Shown here: positions 1-11,700 of the stretch, one piece after another
How the letters are laid out: every line of letters starts with the position of its first letter
Position numbering within the stretch: position 1 is the first letter of the stretch
From: Pipra filicauda
Taxonomy: Eukaryota > Chordata > Aves > Passeriformes > Pipridae
Length of the DNA stretch: 64,000 bases
Direction: 5' to 3'
NCBI RefSeq assembly: GCF_003945595.2
Contig: NW_024104421.1
Span: 124,001-188,000, forward strand
Notes under the pieces: model-generated
Told to the model about the DNA's origin: nothing
The model's database searches: none
Seen by the model: only the letters and a program-made list of their open reading frames with translations
Program-made: the position numbers and the translations under genes

Positions 1-2265
1 CTGTCATGAGCTGCAGCCTCCCACCCTGGACCTGGGCGAGCAGGAGGGGAGGACAGTACACACTGTCTTGGACTGCTGAGCTGTCCCTGTGCAAAGGCTG
101 GAGCTCCTCCCTGGGTCCACCTTGTTTTCTTGCAGTGCATTAGCTGAGCCACTCTGTTGTTTAGTCAAAGCACCTTCCAGGCAGGGGATTGTCTGGTTCC
201 AAAAAGAACCAGAGTGTAAAATCACCTTTCCTCTGGAAGCCTGCACCCTGTGCTGCAAACAAGCCTGCCCTGTGCTCTGGTCAGGGTGCGTCCTGGTGCC
301 CAGCCTCTGTCGCCTTCCTGCTGGGACAAAGAGCCCTTTCACACCCACTGTTTTTTCCCCATTAGCTGCTGCTGCCTCCTGGTTTGTACCAGTCCATCTG
401 ACTTAACCATTTACAACCCTCTGCAAGGGCTTTTTCATTCCTTTGAACTGTCTGTGGTTTGACAATAATATCCTGATATCTGTTCCCAGGTGATGCTCTG
501 CCTGGGAGAGACATGAGCCATTTCGTGGTTCAGCAAAGCTTTGCACTTCCTCCATTCTCCCATCCATCTCCTTCCCCCACATGGCCCTGCAGAGAGAGAA
601 GGCAGCCAGGGAAAGCCCTGGGAGGCTGGGGCACCGTGGAGCAGCTGGCATGGGAGCTCGACCTAGAGGCATGTCCCCCATGCGCCACAGGCCCACGCTG
701 AGGACTGAAGTGCCTGTCCTCTCCTCTCTTCCTCTATCTGCACATCTCCCACTGAATTTCAACCTTTGGATTTGTTTCTCTTGGCCTGACAGACTGAACA
801 TCTCCCCAAAGAGCTTTCAGCCCTGTCATGGGCTGCCACCCCATTGATAAACCACCCCATTAACCTCTGGCAGCCTTTCACCTCTGCCCTCTGCCCCAGT
901 TTTCTTGCCTCTCTGGCGTCTCATTTCATCTCCAAATCCTTCCTGTTCAATACCCTTGAACTACACGCTGGAGGGGGAGGACCACACAAAGAGTGTCTGA
1001 GATATTTTGATATGTTGAGCTGTGCAGAGCCAGGCACAGACCACTGTCACCCCTCAGTCCCTCCCTGCATTTACAGCTTGAGAGATTGGGGTGAGGTCCA
1101 GAAGAGCCACGTTGTCGAGCTGTGCAGGGTTTGTTGCAAGGCTCTGAGGGTTTTCAAAACAGGTCAGGCAGCCTGAAGCCAAGTGTCACACAAATCCCCC
1201 TGTCCCCAGATTGATATTAGGGACTTCTCAATGCCAGCAGAGGACAAGGCAGCTGGAGGGAAACATGGACACCAAAACCACGTGGTGCTGTCTCATTTCC
1301 ATATGAGTTATGAATGCCCCACATGCAGTGCTTGGTACTGCACTACACACCGGGGTTGTGCTGCCTGTGAGGGAGTGTGCAGTGAAGGAGGATGTGTGGC
1401 CCCTGCTCCACATGCTCGGGGAGGTTGGGACCAGCACTGGAGCACCCCTGCAGCAAGACAAGCCTATGGCAGGGTGACAGGCAGCAAGGGACCCTTGCGG
1501 AGCATTCATTGTATTGGTTTAGTAGTTGCTGGCCCCAATGTTGATTAATTGTCTTTCAGAGCAAAAGTAAATAAAAAGCACTTGTTCTCAGGGTTCTGTT
1601 ATGTGATGCCTTTCTTGCAGGATGTCTTCTCTATGTTGATGTTTATTGTCCTTGTGGACTGGGCTAGGATCACCATCTTGGTGCACTTCACAAATGATTT
1701 CCTCTGGGCCAGGTGGTCTGACTCTGAGCTGTTTTGCAAAGAAGTTATGAAACCTTAGGCAAACTTGTGCCCCATTTCCTCCTCTGGGATCCCTTTTGCC
1801 AGGGCATGACTTGGCCCTGCAAACCCCAGCGATCCAGCCAAACGCCAGTAGTGTCCCTGGAGCGAAGATCCAGCCTCCAACTTGCTGGCTGCAAGGGCCA
1901 GGGAGTGGGCTGGAGGGGCAGTGCCCCAGGGTTTCCCAGGTTCAGGAGAGCCTTCTGCGTGCCACACTGGAGTGCTCTGCTGCAGACTGTGCCTCTCAGG
2001 AGCAGGGCCATGAGTATTTCATGAATAGATGCTTTGAGACCCAGACCTCTCAGAAGCTTTGAGCCTGGCTGCAGGTGTGCCGAGACAGGTACGGGGGCCA
2101 GTTCAGCACCTGCAGAACTCCACATCCAATGCACTTGTCCGAAGTCTTCTGGGGGCAGAAAGGGTGTGCGTGAGGGTGTGGGTGTCAGTAAGTGGGAGTG
2201 GGTCCCAAAGTCCCTTTCTTTGTCAAGTCTCGTTTGGGTTGAACACACAAGTGGAGGGAACACAG
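1..2265. other. No recognisable gene (left flank)
   Basis: Open frames of 60-200 codons occur on both strands, but none shows a recognisable domain, a convincing splice pattern or codon bias. An AATAAA-like string near 1568-1574 (+) could be the 3' end of a gene lying to the left; that is only a possibility. Part of this stretch may belong to the upstream regulatory region of the APH-1 gene. Confidence 0.5.
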
Positions 2266-2369
2266 ACTCACAGAGCCATTGAGGCTGGGACAGCCTGCAC
2301 ACCCCAGCCGTGGTCCCTGGGTGGCCGTGGGGACAAGGCCAAGCTCCCCGGGTACAGACTGTGTTCCCA

Positions 2370-2565
2370 CACAATCACAGGATGCCTCGAGCTGGAAAGG
2401 ACCCACGGGGACCATCAAACTCCAACTCCTGCCTCCTGCACGGGACACCCCCAACAATCCCACCACGTGCCCGAGAGCGCTCTCCAAACGCTTCTTGCGC
2501 TCTGTCAGGCTTAGTGCCGTGACCCCTTCCCCGGGGAGCCTCTTCCAGCGCCAGACCCAGCTCCG
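2370..2565 (-). mobile_element. CR1 LINE 3' fragment upstream of the APH-1 promoter
   Basis: The stretch starts with a degraded 'atcacaggat.. gagctggaaagg' end and continues through 'cccaacaatcccacca', 'caaacgcttcttg' and 'ctctgtcaggctt'. These are landmarks of the CR1 3' region read in reverse complement. It stops about 45 bp before the first CRE of the APH-1 promoter. A further weak CR1-like patch ('tcacagagccattgaggctggga') precedes it at about 2268-2290. Confidence 0.8.
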
Positions 2566-2611
2566 CGCTCAGTACCTTCTCCCGACATCCCACATTCCCG
2601 CCCGTGCGCCG

Positions 2612-2619
2612 TGACGTCA
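2612..2619. promoter_or_regulatory. Cyclic-AMP response element, upstream copy
   Basis: Perfect 8-bp palindrome tgacgtca, the full CREB/ATF site, about 190 bp before the APH-1 start codon and 96 bp upstream of a second identical copy. Occupancy is an inference. Confidence 0.7.
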
Positions 2620-2707
2620 CCGTCCGACCCCGCCCACCGCGGTCAGGCCACGCCCCTCCCGGCGCGGCCCCGGTGGCCGCTTCCGGCGGCGGCGGCGCGC
2701 GCAGCCG

Positions 2708-2715
2708 TGACGTCA
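2708..2715. promoter_or_regulatory. Cyclic-AMP response element, downstream copy
   Basis: Second perfect tgacgtca palindrome in the CpG-rich APH-1 promoter, about 95 bp before the start codon. Paired full CREs this close to a start site usually mark CREB/ATF1-responsive promoters; function here is inferred. Confidence 0.7.
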
Positions 2716-2809
2716 CTGGCCCCGGAAGGGCGGCGGAGGGGGAAGGGCCGCCGGGCCCGTCCGGACCAAGCTCCGCGTCCCGTGTGTCCCGGCCCCGTGT
2801 CCCGCCGAC

Positions 2810-5800
2810 ATGACGCTCGCCGTCTTCTTCGGGTGCACCTTCATCGCCTTCGGGCCCGCCTTCGGCCTCTTCCTCTTCACTATCGCCCGCGATCCGCTCC
2901 GCATCATCATCCTCATCGCCGGGTCAGTCCCGTGGTGGGGGCGCTGACGCTGCTGTGGGGGCTGATGTGGGGCCAGGATCGGTGCCGGGAGCGGTGTGGG
3001 GATCACGGGGTGCAGGGACCAGTGCTGGTGCTGGTACCAGTACGGGTGTGACAGGGGTGCTGGTACCAGTATGGGAGTGAAAGGGGTGGTGGTACCAGTG
3101 TGGATGTGACAGGAGCACTGGTACCAGTACAAGTGTGACAGGGGTGCTGGAACCAGTACAGGTGTGACAGAGGTGTTGGTACCAGTGTGGGCGTGACAGG
3201 GATACTGGTACCAGGATGGGTGTGACAGGGGCACTGGTACGAGTGTGGGTGTGACAGGGTGATGGTCCCAGTGCCTTTACACGACCAGTATGGTCATGAC
3301 GGGGCACTGGTACTACTGCTGGTGTCGGTACAATATGGGTGTGAAAGGGGCACTGGTACCACTGCTGGTAGTGGTACCAGTATGGGTGTGATGGGCTGCT
3401 GGGACCAGTGCTGGTGCTGGTGCCATATGGGTGTGACAGAGGTGCTGGTACCACTATGGATGTGATGGGTGCTGGTAGCATGAGGGGCATGAGGCATGTG
3501 ACTGGTACTGGCTGAGGCACCCTCATGGGACCAGTACCTGTGCTGCTGTGGGCTCAGTGGGGTCACCAGTACTCATACTGGTGCTGTTCTTTGCATGACA
3601 GGAGCACCAACATTGTTTCTCTTACTGTCACAGCCATCGGTACATCATGGACACCAGTACCTATATTACCAGTACCAGTGGAGGGTTGGGAGTGGTACTG
3701 GTGCGTGTGTGCAGCTGGGGCACTGGCACCGGTATCGCTGGGACCAATAGGGTGTGGTATTGCTGCTGGCATGAATATGATCCTGGCACAGGTGCTGGTA
3801 CTGCTTTGAGCACAACAGGGGCACTGGTGCCAGTTCTGGTGAGTGGTGGAGCAGGAGTGCAGGCACAGCACAGCATTGGGACCAGTACAGGCACCACCTG
3901 CCCGGCACTGGGACCAGAGCACAGCACTGGGACCAGTACAGGCACCACCTGCCCGGCACTGGGACCAGAGCACAGCACTGGGACCAGTACAGGCACCACC
4001 TGCCTGGCACTGGGACCAGAGCACAGCACTGGGACCAGTACAGGCACCACCTGCCCGGCACTGGGACCAGAGCAGCGCTGGTGCTGGTGGGAGAGCAGGC
4101 AAGGCTGGGGCACAGCTGCCATGCCAGTACCAGCACAGAGGGGTGCAGGATGGTCCTGATGGCCCCGGCATAGCCCCAGTGCCAGCAGGCTCTGTCTCTT
4201 GCAGGGCTTTCTTCTGGCTGGTGTCGCTGCTGCTCTCGTCCCTCATCTGGTTTATCGCAGTGAAAGCCAGCGACCCGCAGGATGAGCGGCTGCAGAAGGG
4301 GCTCCTGATATTTGGGGTGATGTTCTCTGTGCTGCTGCAGGAGGCCTTCCGCTTCCTTTACTACAAGCTCCTCAGGTAATGGCGTCTCCCCTGCTGTGCC
4401 AGTGCTGCTGGATGGTGGTCCTGGCCGTGGAGGGTGTCACATGTTGTCTGGGAGCTCCTGGGCTGGGGGGGATGTCACATGTGGCACCAATCATCTCGGT
4501 GCTCTCTGGGAGTGCATGGGTGGCACCTATTCCGATGTGTTGACCTCAGTGGGTCTCAGGGGGTGGAGCAGAGCAGCCCTAAGGTCTGGAGGACCTGGTG
4601 CCCGGACCAGCCCGGGACACAGTCTCAGTGCAGCCTCGGCAGCTCCCGGCCTCCATGGTGCCACTTGCTTGGAGTGCAGGGTTTGTGCTGCCAGGTGAGC
4701 ACGTGCTGCACCCTGTCCTGTGTGGACAGATGGACAGACACTGTGCTGGGGCTGTGCAGACAGGCATGGGCAGGTAGTGCTGGGGTCGGCATCCCTCATA
4801 ACCCCCAGCTTTCCCGGGTCGAAGCTGGGAGCAGGCCAGGGGAGCCGGGGCTCGCAGTGCTCCCTGCGGCAGGGCACTGTCAGAGGCAGGCAGGCAGAGG
4901 GTAGCAGTGCTCCACGGAGCAGCCTCTGACACAAACCACTGCGTTTTGCTTGCGGATCTCCAGATCTAAGCTGTGCTGCCCTCCCTGGGCTGAGGAGCTA
5001 TCTGATGTGCTCACCCACCACACCTCTAGCTGATAAAAATTATGAAGCCTCTCCCAGTTTCTCTCCCCAAAGAATTTTTCCAGCTCCTTCCTTGTTTGTC
5101 AACATCTTTCTTGGAGTATAAATGCAGAGATCAGGTGCAGCCTCCCTTGCCTGCACTGGAGCTGCTTTCCATGTGGGGGTGCTGCTGCTTGCCTTACACC
5201 CGATGTCCTGCTCACCCCAGCCCTGCTCTGCTGGGCTGGCTGGCACCCACATTCCTCTGTGGAAAATCTTTCTGTGTGGCTTCACGTGGTGTTCACATGT
5301 CTGGTTTGCCTGGTGGTACAAGTCACACGGATGTTCTCCGTGGTGGATGTTGCAGCTCGAGGTGGGGAGGTTGCCAGGAGGATGACATGATTGAGTACTG
5401 CACCATGCCTCAGGAGATGGCTGGGCTGTGTTGGGCTCCACTGTGCTCTCTCACCCCACAGGAAGGCTATCGAGGGGCTGGTGGCCCTCAGTGAGGACGG
5501 CTGCTCCCCCATTTCCATCCAGCAAATGGCATATGGTGAGTGCTGGGCAGAGCAGGGCACCCTGACCGCAGGGCTGGGCGTGGTGCTGGGAGCAAAGGGA
5601 GATTTTTCATGCCAGAGCTGGCTGGGAGGTGCCTGGCGTGGCCCCTAGGAGGCTCAGGGCTTGACAGTGTCCCTGTCCTGGCAGTGGCTGGCGTGGGCTT
5701 TGGTCTCATGAGCGGCGCCTTCTCCATGATCAACCTACTGGCGGATGCGTTAGGGCCTGGCACTGTGGGCATCCATGGGGATTCGCAGCTGTACTTCCTG

Positions 5801-6897
5801 ACCTCAGGTGAGTGACTGGCACCCTTTGCTCATGTCTCTGCCCCACTACAGAGGCAGCAGAGCCAGGGGGGATGAAGTTTTCCCTCCATGCTGTCCTCTC
5901 CATGCTACACCCTCACCCATCTGAGCCCCTGTCACATCTGTTTGTGCCAAACCCTTCTTTTCTGTCTCCTGTGACCCTCCCTGCTCTTCTCTCCCATCTC
6001 TCCCCGAGTGTGGGAGAGATGCTTTAGCTCCTCCCAGTCCAGCTCAACATTATCTCTACTTCCCCATCGTTCCCCAGGCCTGCAGGCCAGGTCAGGGTGG
6101 GCAATTCCCTGATGACACCTCTCTGCTGCTCCCTGCAGCTTTTATGACCATGGTGCTGATTTTCCTTCACACCTTCTGGGGGATCCTCTTCTTCCATGGC
6201 TGTGAGCATCGGCGCTGGTGGGAGATCGCGGCGGTCGTTGTCATGCACCTCACTGTTTCGGGGTCGGTGAGTAACTGGGAGCAGAGCTCTGCACCAGGAC
6301 CTGTATTTGGGGTACTGGTCCCCATGCTGGGGGGAAACAATCTTTGGCACTAGCAAAGCAGCTGGCCCTTCACAAACCAAATCCTGGAGTTGGTGTCCTC
6401 TGTCCCACTGCACTCGTTGAGGTGGCGACACTGCCACACATCCTATCCTTCTCCCTCTCCTGCCTGCTCACCCTTCTCTTCTCCTGCCTCTCTCCACAGT
6501 CATTTTGCAACCCCCTGTATGTGGGCAGCCTGGTGCCCTCCTACATGCTGATGGCTGCTGCCGCTGCCTGGGCTTACCTACTGTCGGGGGGATCTGCGCA
6601 GAACCTGCGGCGCTTCCTGCTCTGTAAGTCCTGCTCCGTAAAGGGCATAGGGACACTGTGGGTCCTGCTGGGTACCAGGACTCATGCTGGGATGGCAAGA
6701 GGTTGTCCCTGTGGCTGGAACAAGGACATCATCCCCTTGTCTCCCAGACAAGGAGAAGCAAGTGGTTTTTGGGGCCACAGTCAGGTTGTTGCCTCTCCTG
6801 GGAGAAGTGGAGTCAAGTGTTTGGTGAAAACTGATCCCTTCTCCTCTCGGTTCCTGCAGGTTTACGGAGCGGAGCCAGCCCCCAACCAGGATCCTGA
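2810..6897 (+). CDS. APH1A: Gamma-secretase subunit APH-1 (A-type, with B-like features)
   Basis: APH-1 is the seven-pass scaffold of gamma-secretase; it binds nicastrin and holds presenilin and PEN-2 in the ER/Golgi and at the plasma membrane. CDS exons: 2810-2922, 4205-4375, 5462-5535, 5685-5807, 6139-6266, 6500-6623, 6860-6897, all GT-AG and in phase, 256 codons plus TGA. Family marks: N-terminus with VFFGCTF and AFGPAF, the AGAFFWLVSLL block, RFLYYKLL, and a helix-4 GxxxGxxxG (AGVGFGLMSG). Both functionally important histidines are present (LHTFWG and VVMHL). The start is the first ATG in the CpG-rich exon and aligns with known APH-1 N-termini. Helix 7 and the C-terminus are divergent: after FLLC only about 11 residues follow. 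The first exon resembles human APH1A and APH1B about equally, while the middle (SEDGxSPISI) is A-like. It converges tail to tail on the carbonic anhydrase gene. The family is certain; orthology to APH1A rather than a lost ohnologue is less so. Confidence 0.93.
3032..3480 (+). repeat. 29-bp minisatellite in APH-1 intron 1
   Basis: At least eight clear tandem units of 29 bp begin with tggtaccagt and end with gtgacaggggtgc-like sequence; each intact unit holds a GGTACC hexamer. Units become more degenerate towards 3480 and related 'actggtac/ctggtacc' words persist to about 3850. The many long open frames here are products of this composition, not genes. Confidence 0.9.
3878..4072 (+). repeat. 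51-bp tandem repeat, nearly four copies, in APH-1 intron 1
   Basis: Units start at 3878, 3929, 3980 and 4031 with gggaccagtacaggcacc and are almost identical, differing at single bases. Because 51 is a multiple of three, the array is open in several frames on both strands and makes 17-residue peptide repeats. It ends about 130 bp before the acceptor of exon 2 (4205). Confidence 0.93.
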
Positions 6898-7810
6898 GGC
6901 CCTGCAGGATGTTCCTGTCCCCAGCCACCCCTGCCCTCCCCTCCTATCCTGGTGGCAGGATCAGCCATCACCTTCTCTGCAATATCTTTTCTCCTGGACT
7001 CGGGGACCCTGGCCAGCCCCAGCAGGGCAGGCGCTGGGGTCCGGCTGTGGCAGCCAACCTACCAACCAACCAGTGTGGCTGGGACTGGCTCACTCCAACG
7101 CCCCTTTGGGAGCCCCCGTAGAACAGCACAGTTTTGGGGGGCCTGACTCCACTGGCCCTGCCGTGAGCTCAGCCCTAGTTAGCTTGCCTGTGAAGGATGC
7201 TGCCTTGGACTGCTGGAGTCTTGAGCCCAAAGAAACCCATCGCTTCTCCCCCCGCCACCGCAGGCGTGGTGCCCCCCGTGCCCGGGCGGGGCACCCGCAT
7301 TGCCTCCTTGCTGCAGGGTGGAGGAAGGGGCTTTGCAAAGTGCTGCCGTGCTCTGGCTCACGGCTGACCCTTGTGGGGCTCCTTTCTCCACCTCTTTGCC
7401 CAGTCTTGCTACCACAGGAGCCACGGCCCAGGCGCTCACCTGTGGTAGCGCAGTGAGCTGGTATCTTGGTACAGCAGGATGGTGCTGGGGGACCCAGGGG
7501 TACTGAGAGCTCACAGGGTGGGAGGAGAACGGGGGAGAAGGCAGTATCCAAAGGGCCCAGTGGACATGGAGGGTGGTGGAGGGCTTGGGAGGAGATGCAA
7601 TGCCACAGCTGTTGCCGGCACAGATTTGGGAGAGGGTTCAAGGGACCATTCCAATGGATCATTGCCCTCTCCTGTTCTTGGGGATTTTCAGGCGGGTACC
7701 AGCCCTGATTCTGTGCCACAGGGCTGGGAGGGAGAAACTGCCATCGGGCTGAGAAGGCAGTTTTATCCGTAGTGGGCTTTTATACCAATAAAATTAAGTA
7801 CCACAGAGAA
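6898..7810 (+). other. 3' untranslated region of APH-1
   Basis: The stretch follows the TGA at 6895-6897 and ends with a canonical AATAAA. Open frames inside it have no homology I recognise. The cleavage site is expected 10-30 bp after the signal. Confidence 0.65.
7787..7792 (+). terminator. Polyadenylation signal of APH-1
   Basis: Exact AATAAA about 890 bp after the stop codon, followed by a TG-rich stretch (gtggatgctgtgtgtgg) typical of the downstream element. It lies about 700 bp from the facing poly(A) signal of the carbonic anhydrase gene. Confidence 0.75.
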
Positions 7811-8487
7811 GTGGATGCTGTGTGTGGCCATCGGCACTGCCCGTGTGGGGAGGGTACAAGCAGTGGTGGCAGTGGCTTATGCTGGTGTGACTTAGGGAGA
7901 ATGGTCTGGCAATTGCAGGCCCCATGTGCCTGGAGGGCTTGCTCCTGCTCTGTTTACCCTAACAGGGGTTAGGCTCTAGGTTTACAACTTTGAGGTGGAG
8001 GCTGCTGAGAGCTGGAGTCTACAGGTTCCTCTCCTCTCCCAGGCCTTGGTTTTGCCACTTGAGCCACCACAGAAGGTGGGAGGTAGCCCTGAATCTGGGG
8101 CTACTGTGGCTAATCTAGCTCTGATAGAGCTGGAGGTGATCTGGGTGGGGGCTGTCCAGCAAGCAAGCAGTGGCTCTGCCACCTGCAGCTCTGCCTTTCT
8201 CCAGCCCTACCAAGCTGTAGCTATGTTTTTCCAATGCTTTGCACAAATAAGAGGAGGAAGAAGTCCCAGAGTGATGGAGGGCAGGGCTGGGCTGTACAAG
8301 AAGCCTTGTGCTGCTTACTCTGGAGCTCTGCCCAGCGGACAGAGGCTGATGCTGTCTCTGCTGGTTGGGAAGGGGTCCCTGCATACCCTTCTCCACTGTG
8401 GATCCAGCTGCACAGTGGATGCTCTTTCCTGCCCCACAGCTTCTCACAAGAACAGCAGAGAGGTCTGGTACCATGGGTGGCTTTTAC
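7811..8487. other. Spacer between two convergent genes
   Basis: No exon or repeat is recognised in this ~680-bp interval between the poly(A) signals of APH-1 (+) and the carbonic anhydrase gene (-). The open frames are short and unrelated to known proteins. Confidence 0.5.
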
Positions 8488-8493
8488 TTTATT
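8488..8493 (-). terminator. Polyadenylation signal of the carbonic anhydrase gene
   Basis: The plus-strand string tttatt is AATAAA on the minus strand, about 210 bp after the stop codon (8701-8703). It lies in a T-rich plus-strand (A-rich minus-strand) patch. Confidence 0.6.
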
Positions 8494-8700
8494 TTTTTCT
8501 TTTTTTAATAGTTTTTACCTTTTTTATAACAAAAATATCTGTTGGAGTCAAATGCTGCCCCAGGCAAACAGTCCATGTGGGCAGCCTGTGCAACCAAGGG
8601 ATGCTGGAGCACTGGTTCATCCTTGGCCCAGGGTGAGAGTGAGGGGAGGTGGGGTGGCAGCTGAACCGGTGGAGCTGGCACTGCCACAGAGGTGTGGAGT

Positions 8701-11700
8701 TTACGCAGTGTTCTCGGTGCTGGCTGCGGTGTAAATGACTTTGGACTTGGTTGGTGAGTCCAGCCTGGTGGGGTAAGAAAGAGGGGGAGAGTGTTAGACC
8801 AGGCAGAAGGTCTTGCTGCCTGAGACCACCCTTAAGCCCCCTTCTCATGCCCTGGACCAAGGCCCCCTTCTGCATGTCCCCATGTCTCACCGTGCATTCT
8901 GGCTGCGGTGCTTGTAGATGTACAGCAGGAAGGCCAGTGCTGTGACAGCAAAGAGCACCCCGAAGAGCACGGCCAGCACATCCCCTACAAGCCAAGCAGA
9001 GCCATGTTACACTGGGGATGGCCCCCAGCAGCTACTGTCTGAGTGAGACGAGGCAGAGAGCAGGCTGGTGGCCCCAAGGCAGAGAGGGCACAAAGGAGCA
9101 GCCTCGACTGAGCACACTTACCTGCATGAAATGAGCTGGAGTGTCCTTCTGCAAAGGAGACAAAGACCAGAGGGTGAGAACCAGCAATACGGATGCGAGC
9201 TCTGCCCTGCAAAACCCACCGTGGCTGCCAGCCCCCCAGCTCAGAACATGGCTTCCAGGACCCCAATTCCCAGGCAGGTACATCCCCTTTGTACCACCTT
9301 CCTTTGTACCAGCCCCTCACCTACCTGCTGTTGCTGCTGAACCGTCACTACCTGTAAGAGAGACAGTACAGTCAGGAGGTTGTTCCAGGTGTTCGGGGAG
9401 GAAGTGTCAAGCCTGCAGGCCTTCGGGCCCCACTGCCAAAGCAGGGCTGCCTGAAAGACTCCCCATCACCCATGAGCAGGCCGGGGACAGCTGCCTGCAG
9501 CATCCCCAGGAGTTCACAGCATCTTGCTGCAGGAATCCCAGCCCTGACACCCTGGCACAGAAGCATCAAGGGAAGAATAGAAAAAAGGATCCCTGAACCA
9601 CAGCCCACACAGAACCCTCGCTGAGCCCAGCCAGAAGCCTCCCCCCACCATTGCTGTTTCCACCATCTAGGAAACACAGGCAGGGTGCCGAGCACTGCAG
9701 CACCCCATGACTCTACCAAACCCCACAGGAGATCCTGGAGAGGGACATGGGGTGAGCCCAGCAGGCGGTGACCATGGGGACAGTTGCCTGTGGCTGGATG
9801 GACAGCTCCTCCTGAGGAGGAAGCAGCCGTCCATTGCGGGCAGGGCACCCAGCAGGGGGATGGTTTAGTGGCTCTACATGCAGGGAGGGAGCTGTGCCGG
9901 GCAAATATTTACCCAGCGTAAGAGCATAACTTTTAAAGAGCTGCACAGTCATCTGTACACGGCTCGGGTATCGCGCGCAGAGTGGCACTATCTGCGGGCT
10001 GTATCCAACTGCGGGAAAGCCGCCACCTTCACCCAGCTCCCAGGGGCGGGAGCGGTTATCCTGAACTGGGAATGACAACAAGCATGGGTGCAGAAGGTGC
10101 AGCTCCAGGCAAAATGAGACGTGACCCCCCAGCACTCCACCTCAGTGCTCACTGGCCCCAGGGGTAAAGCAGGCAGTTAGCACTGATGTGGGGAGAAAGC
10201 CCCAGCAATCCTGTGCACTCAAGACAGGGGATCAGTGACCTCATCCAGAAGTACTGGGACATTGCCCTGGCAGTTCAGGAACAAGGGCTTTGTGGCTTTG
10301 TTGTAGTGGGGATTTTTGGATAGGAATAGCAAATAAGGAAAAGGAAAAAAAAAAGGTAGAGCTGGGCAACTCCTCCCTTGCCCCAGCATGGACACCTGGA
10401 GGTTTTGAACAGCTTCTGCAAGAAAGTGGTAAAAGAAAGGCTTGGAGGTAAATGGAAAATATGATAAAGTATCTAACAGGTTTACCAAAGATAGAGCGTG
10501 CCAGCCTAACCCGATATCCTTCTTTGATAAGTGATATTCTAGACAAAGAAAATGCGGTAGATTTTATCTCTCCTGGCTTCAGTGAAGCATTTGATGCAGT
10601 GCCACATGGGAAACTGCTAGCCGGGCTGAAGACCACAGTGATTAAAAGCCTACAGCCATCAGCAAGCTGGCTGTAGGTGGAATGGTGAGGGAAGTGCCTT
10701 GCACCACACTGTGTGGTTACTGAGGCCTGGGACAAAGCCTGTGTGCTGTTCCTATTAGTCAGCTCGACACAAGGTGCAGGAAATGCCACCAAAACAGAAA
10801 AGAACAGGATGTTGAACAGAAAAACCCCTGTGACCTCAGGGAACAGCAACGGGCAAAAATTCATTGATGCAGTGCGATAGTCACACCTGAGGATTAAGAG
10901 TAAATTCTACTCATTCCTGGAAACCACCAATGCAAGAAAAGCCTTCAAGGACAAACCGAGGACAAGCAGACAGGGCTGCCTCAGGCAGGGGACTGTGTGT
11001 CTGGTTGGGATGTCTGTGTGGCCCCACTGGCAGACTGCACCCTTCAGGAGGGGTCTCCAGCACTGCCCTTCCTGCAGGGTTTGGATGAGGGGTGCTTGCT
11101 GCAAGTTTGTGCCACCAACAGCTCCTACTGAATTTATCTATTGCATTTGGGACTGAAGGAACTAGCTGGGATGCTAGGACCTGGATGTTTGCTCTTGAAC
11201 ATACATCCCCCAGTCCTCCTACTGGTATGTCTGCAAGACTAAGGATAAACTAAGTTCCTAGAAACAATCTTTCCCAGGTAGGGTGAAAGAAGTGCAGGAA
11301 CAGAGGAGAGCAGGACCCCAAGACCACTGCTGGGCAGGTCTAACCCAGGCAAATGCTGCACTTTTGTAAGAGGCACAAAGCACTGATTCCTGCTCCTTGC
11401 CCCGTCTCTGCACCCCTGCAGCTGGGCACAGCCTGAGCACGCTCACACACTCCTTACCAGGAGTGTGCTTCTGTGAAGGCAGGGTGGTCTGGAAACTGGC
11501 CAGCACCCATCGCCCGTGCAGGTCCTGCACTGGCCGGTAATTGTTCTGCAGGAGATCGCTGTCATCAGTCCTCAGGCTGTTCACCAGGATTGACATCTGG
11601 AAGGAGAACAGTGTGAGCAGAGCAGCATCCATCCCCTCTTTGGGAGCCAGATGAGCTGCAGGGCACCAGCACAGATGGTGCACGCTTGCAGGGAGAGGCT

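Larger units (their letters stand above)
2590..2809 (+). promoter_or_regulatory. CpG-rich TATA-less promoter and 5' leader of APH-1
   Basis: This short interval is very GC- and CpG-rich, has no TATA box, and ends at the initiating ATG (2810) in a tgtcccgccgaca context. It carries two exact palindromic CREs and several Sp1-like GC boxes. The organisation is that of a broadly expressed housekeeping promoter. The transcription start cannot be fixed by reading alone. Confidence 0.7.

Noticed and set aside
3563..4246. Long repetitive open frames on both strands in the APH-1 intron
   Set aside because: They are translations of the 29-bp and 51-bp tandem repeats; the 51-bp unit is a multiple of three and is open in several frames by construction.
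6344..7456. 370-codon open frame reading through APH-1 exons 6 and 7
   Set aside because: It crosses the spliced introns and the 3' UTR in one frame; only 6500-6623 is a real exon in this frame, and the splice sites with the family alignment explain the gene better.
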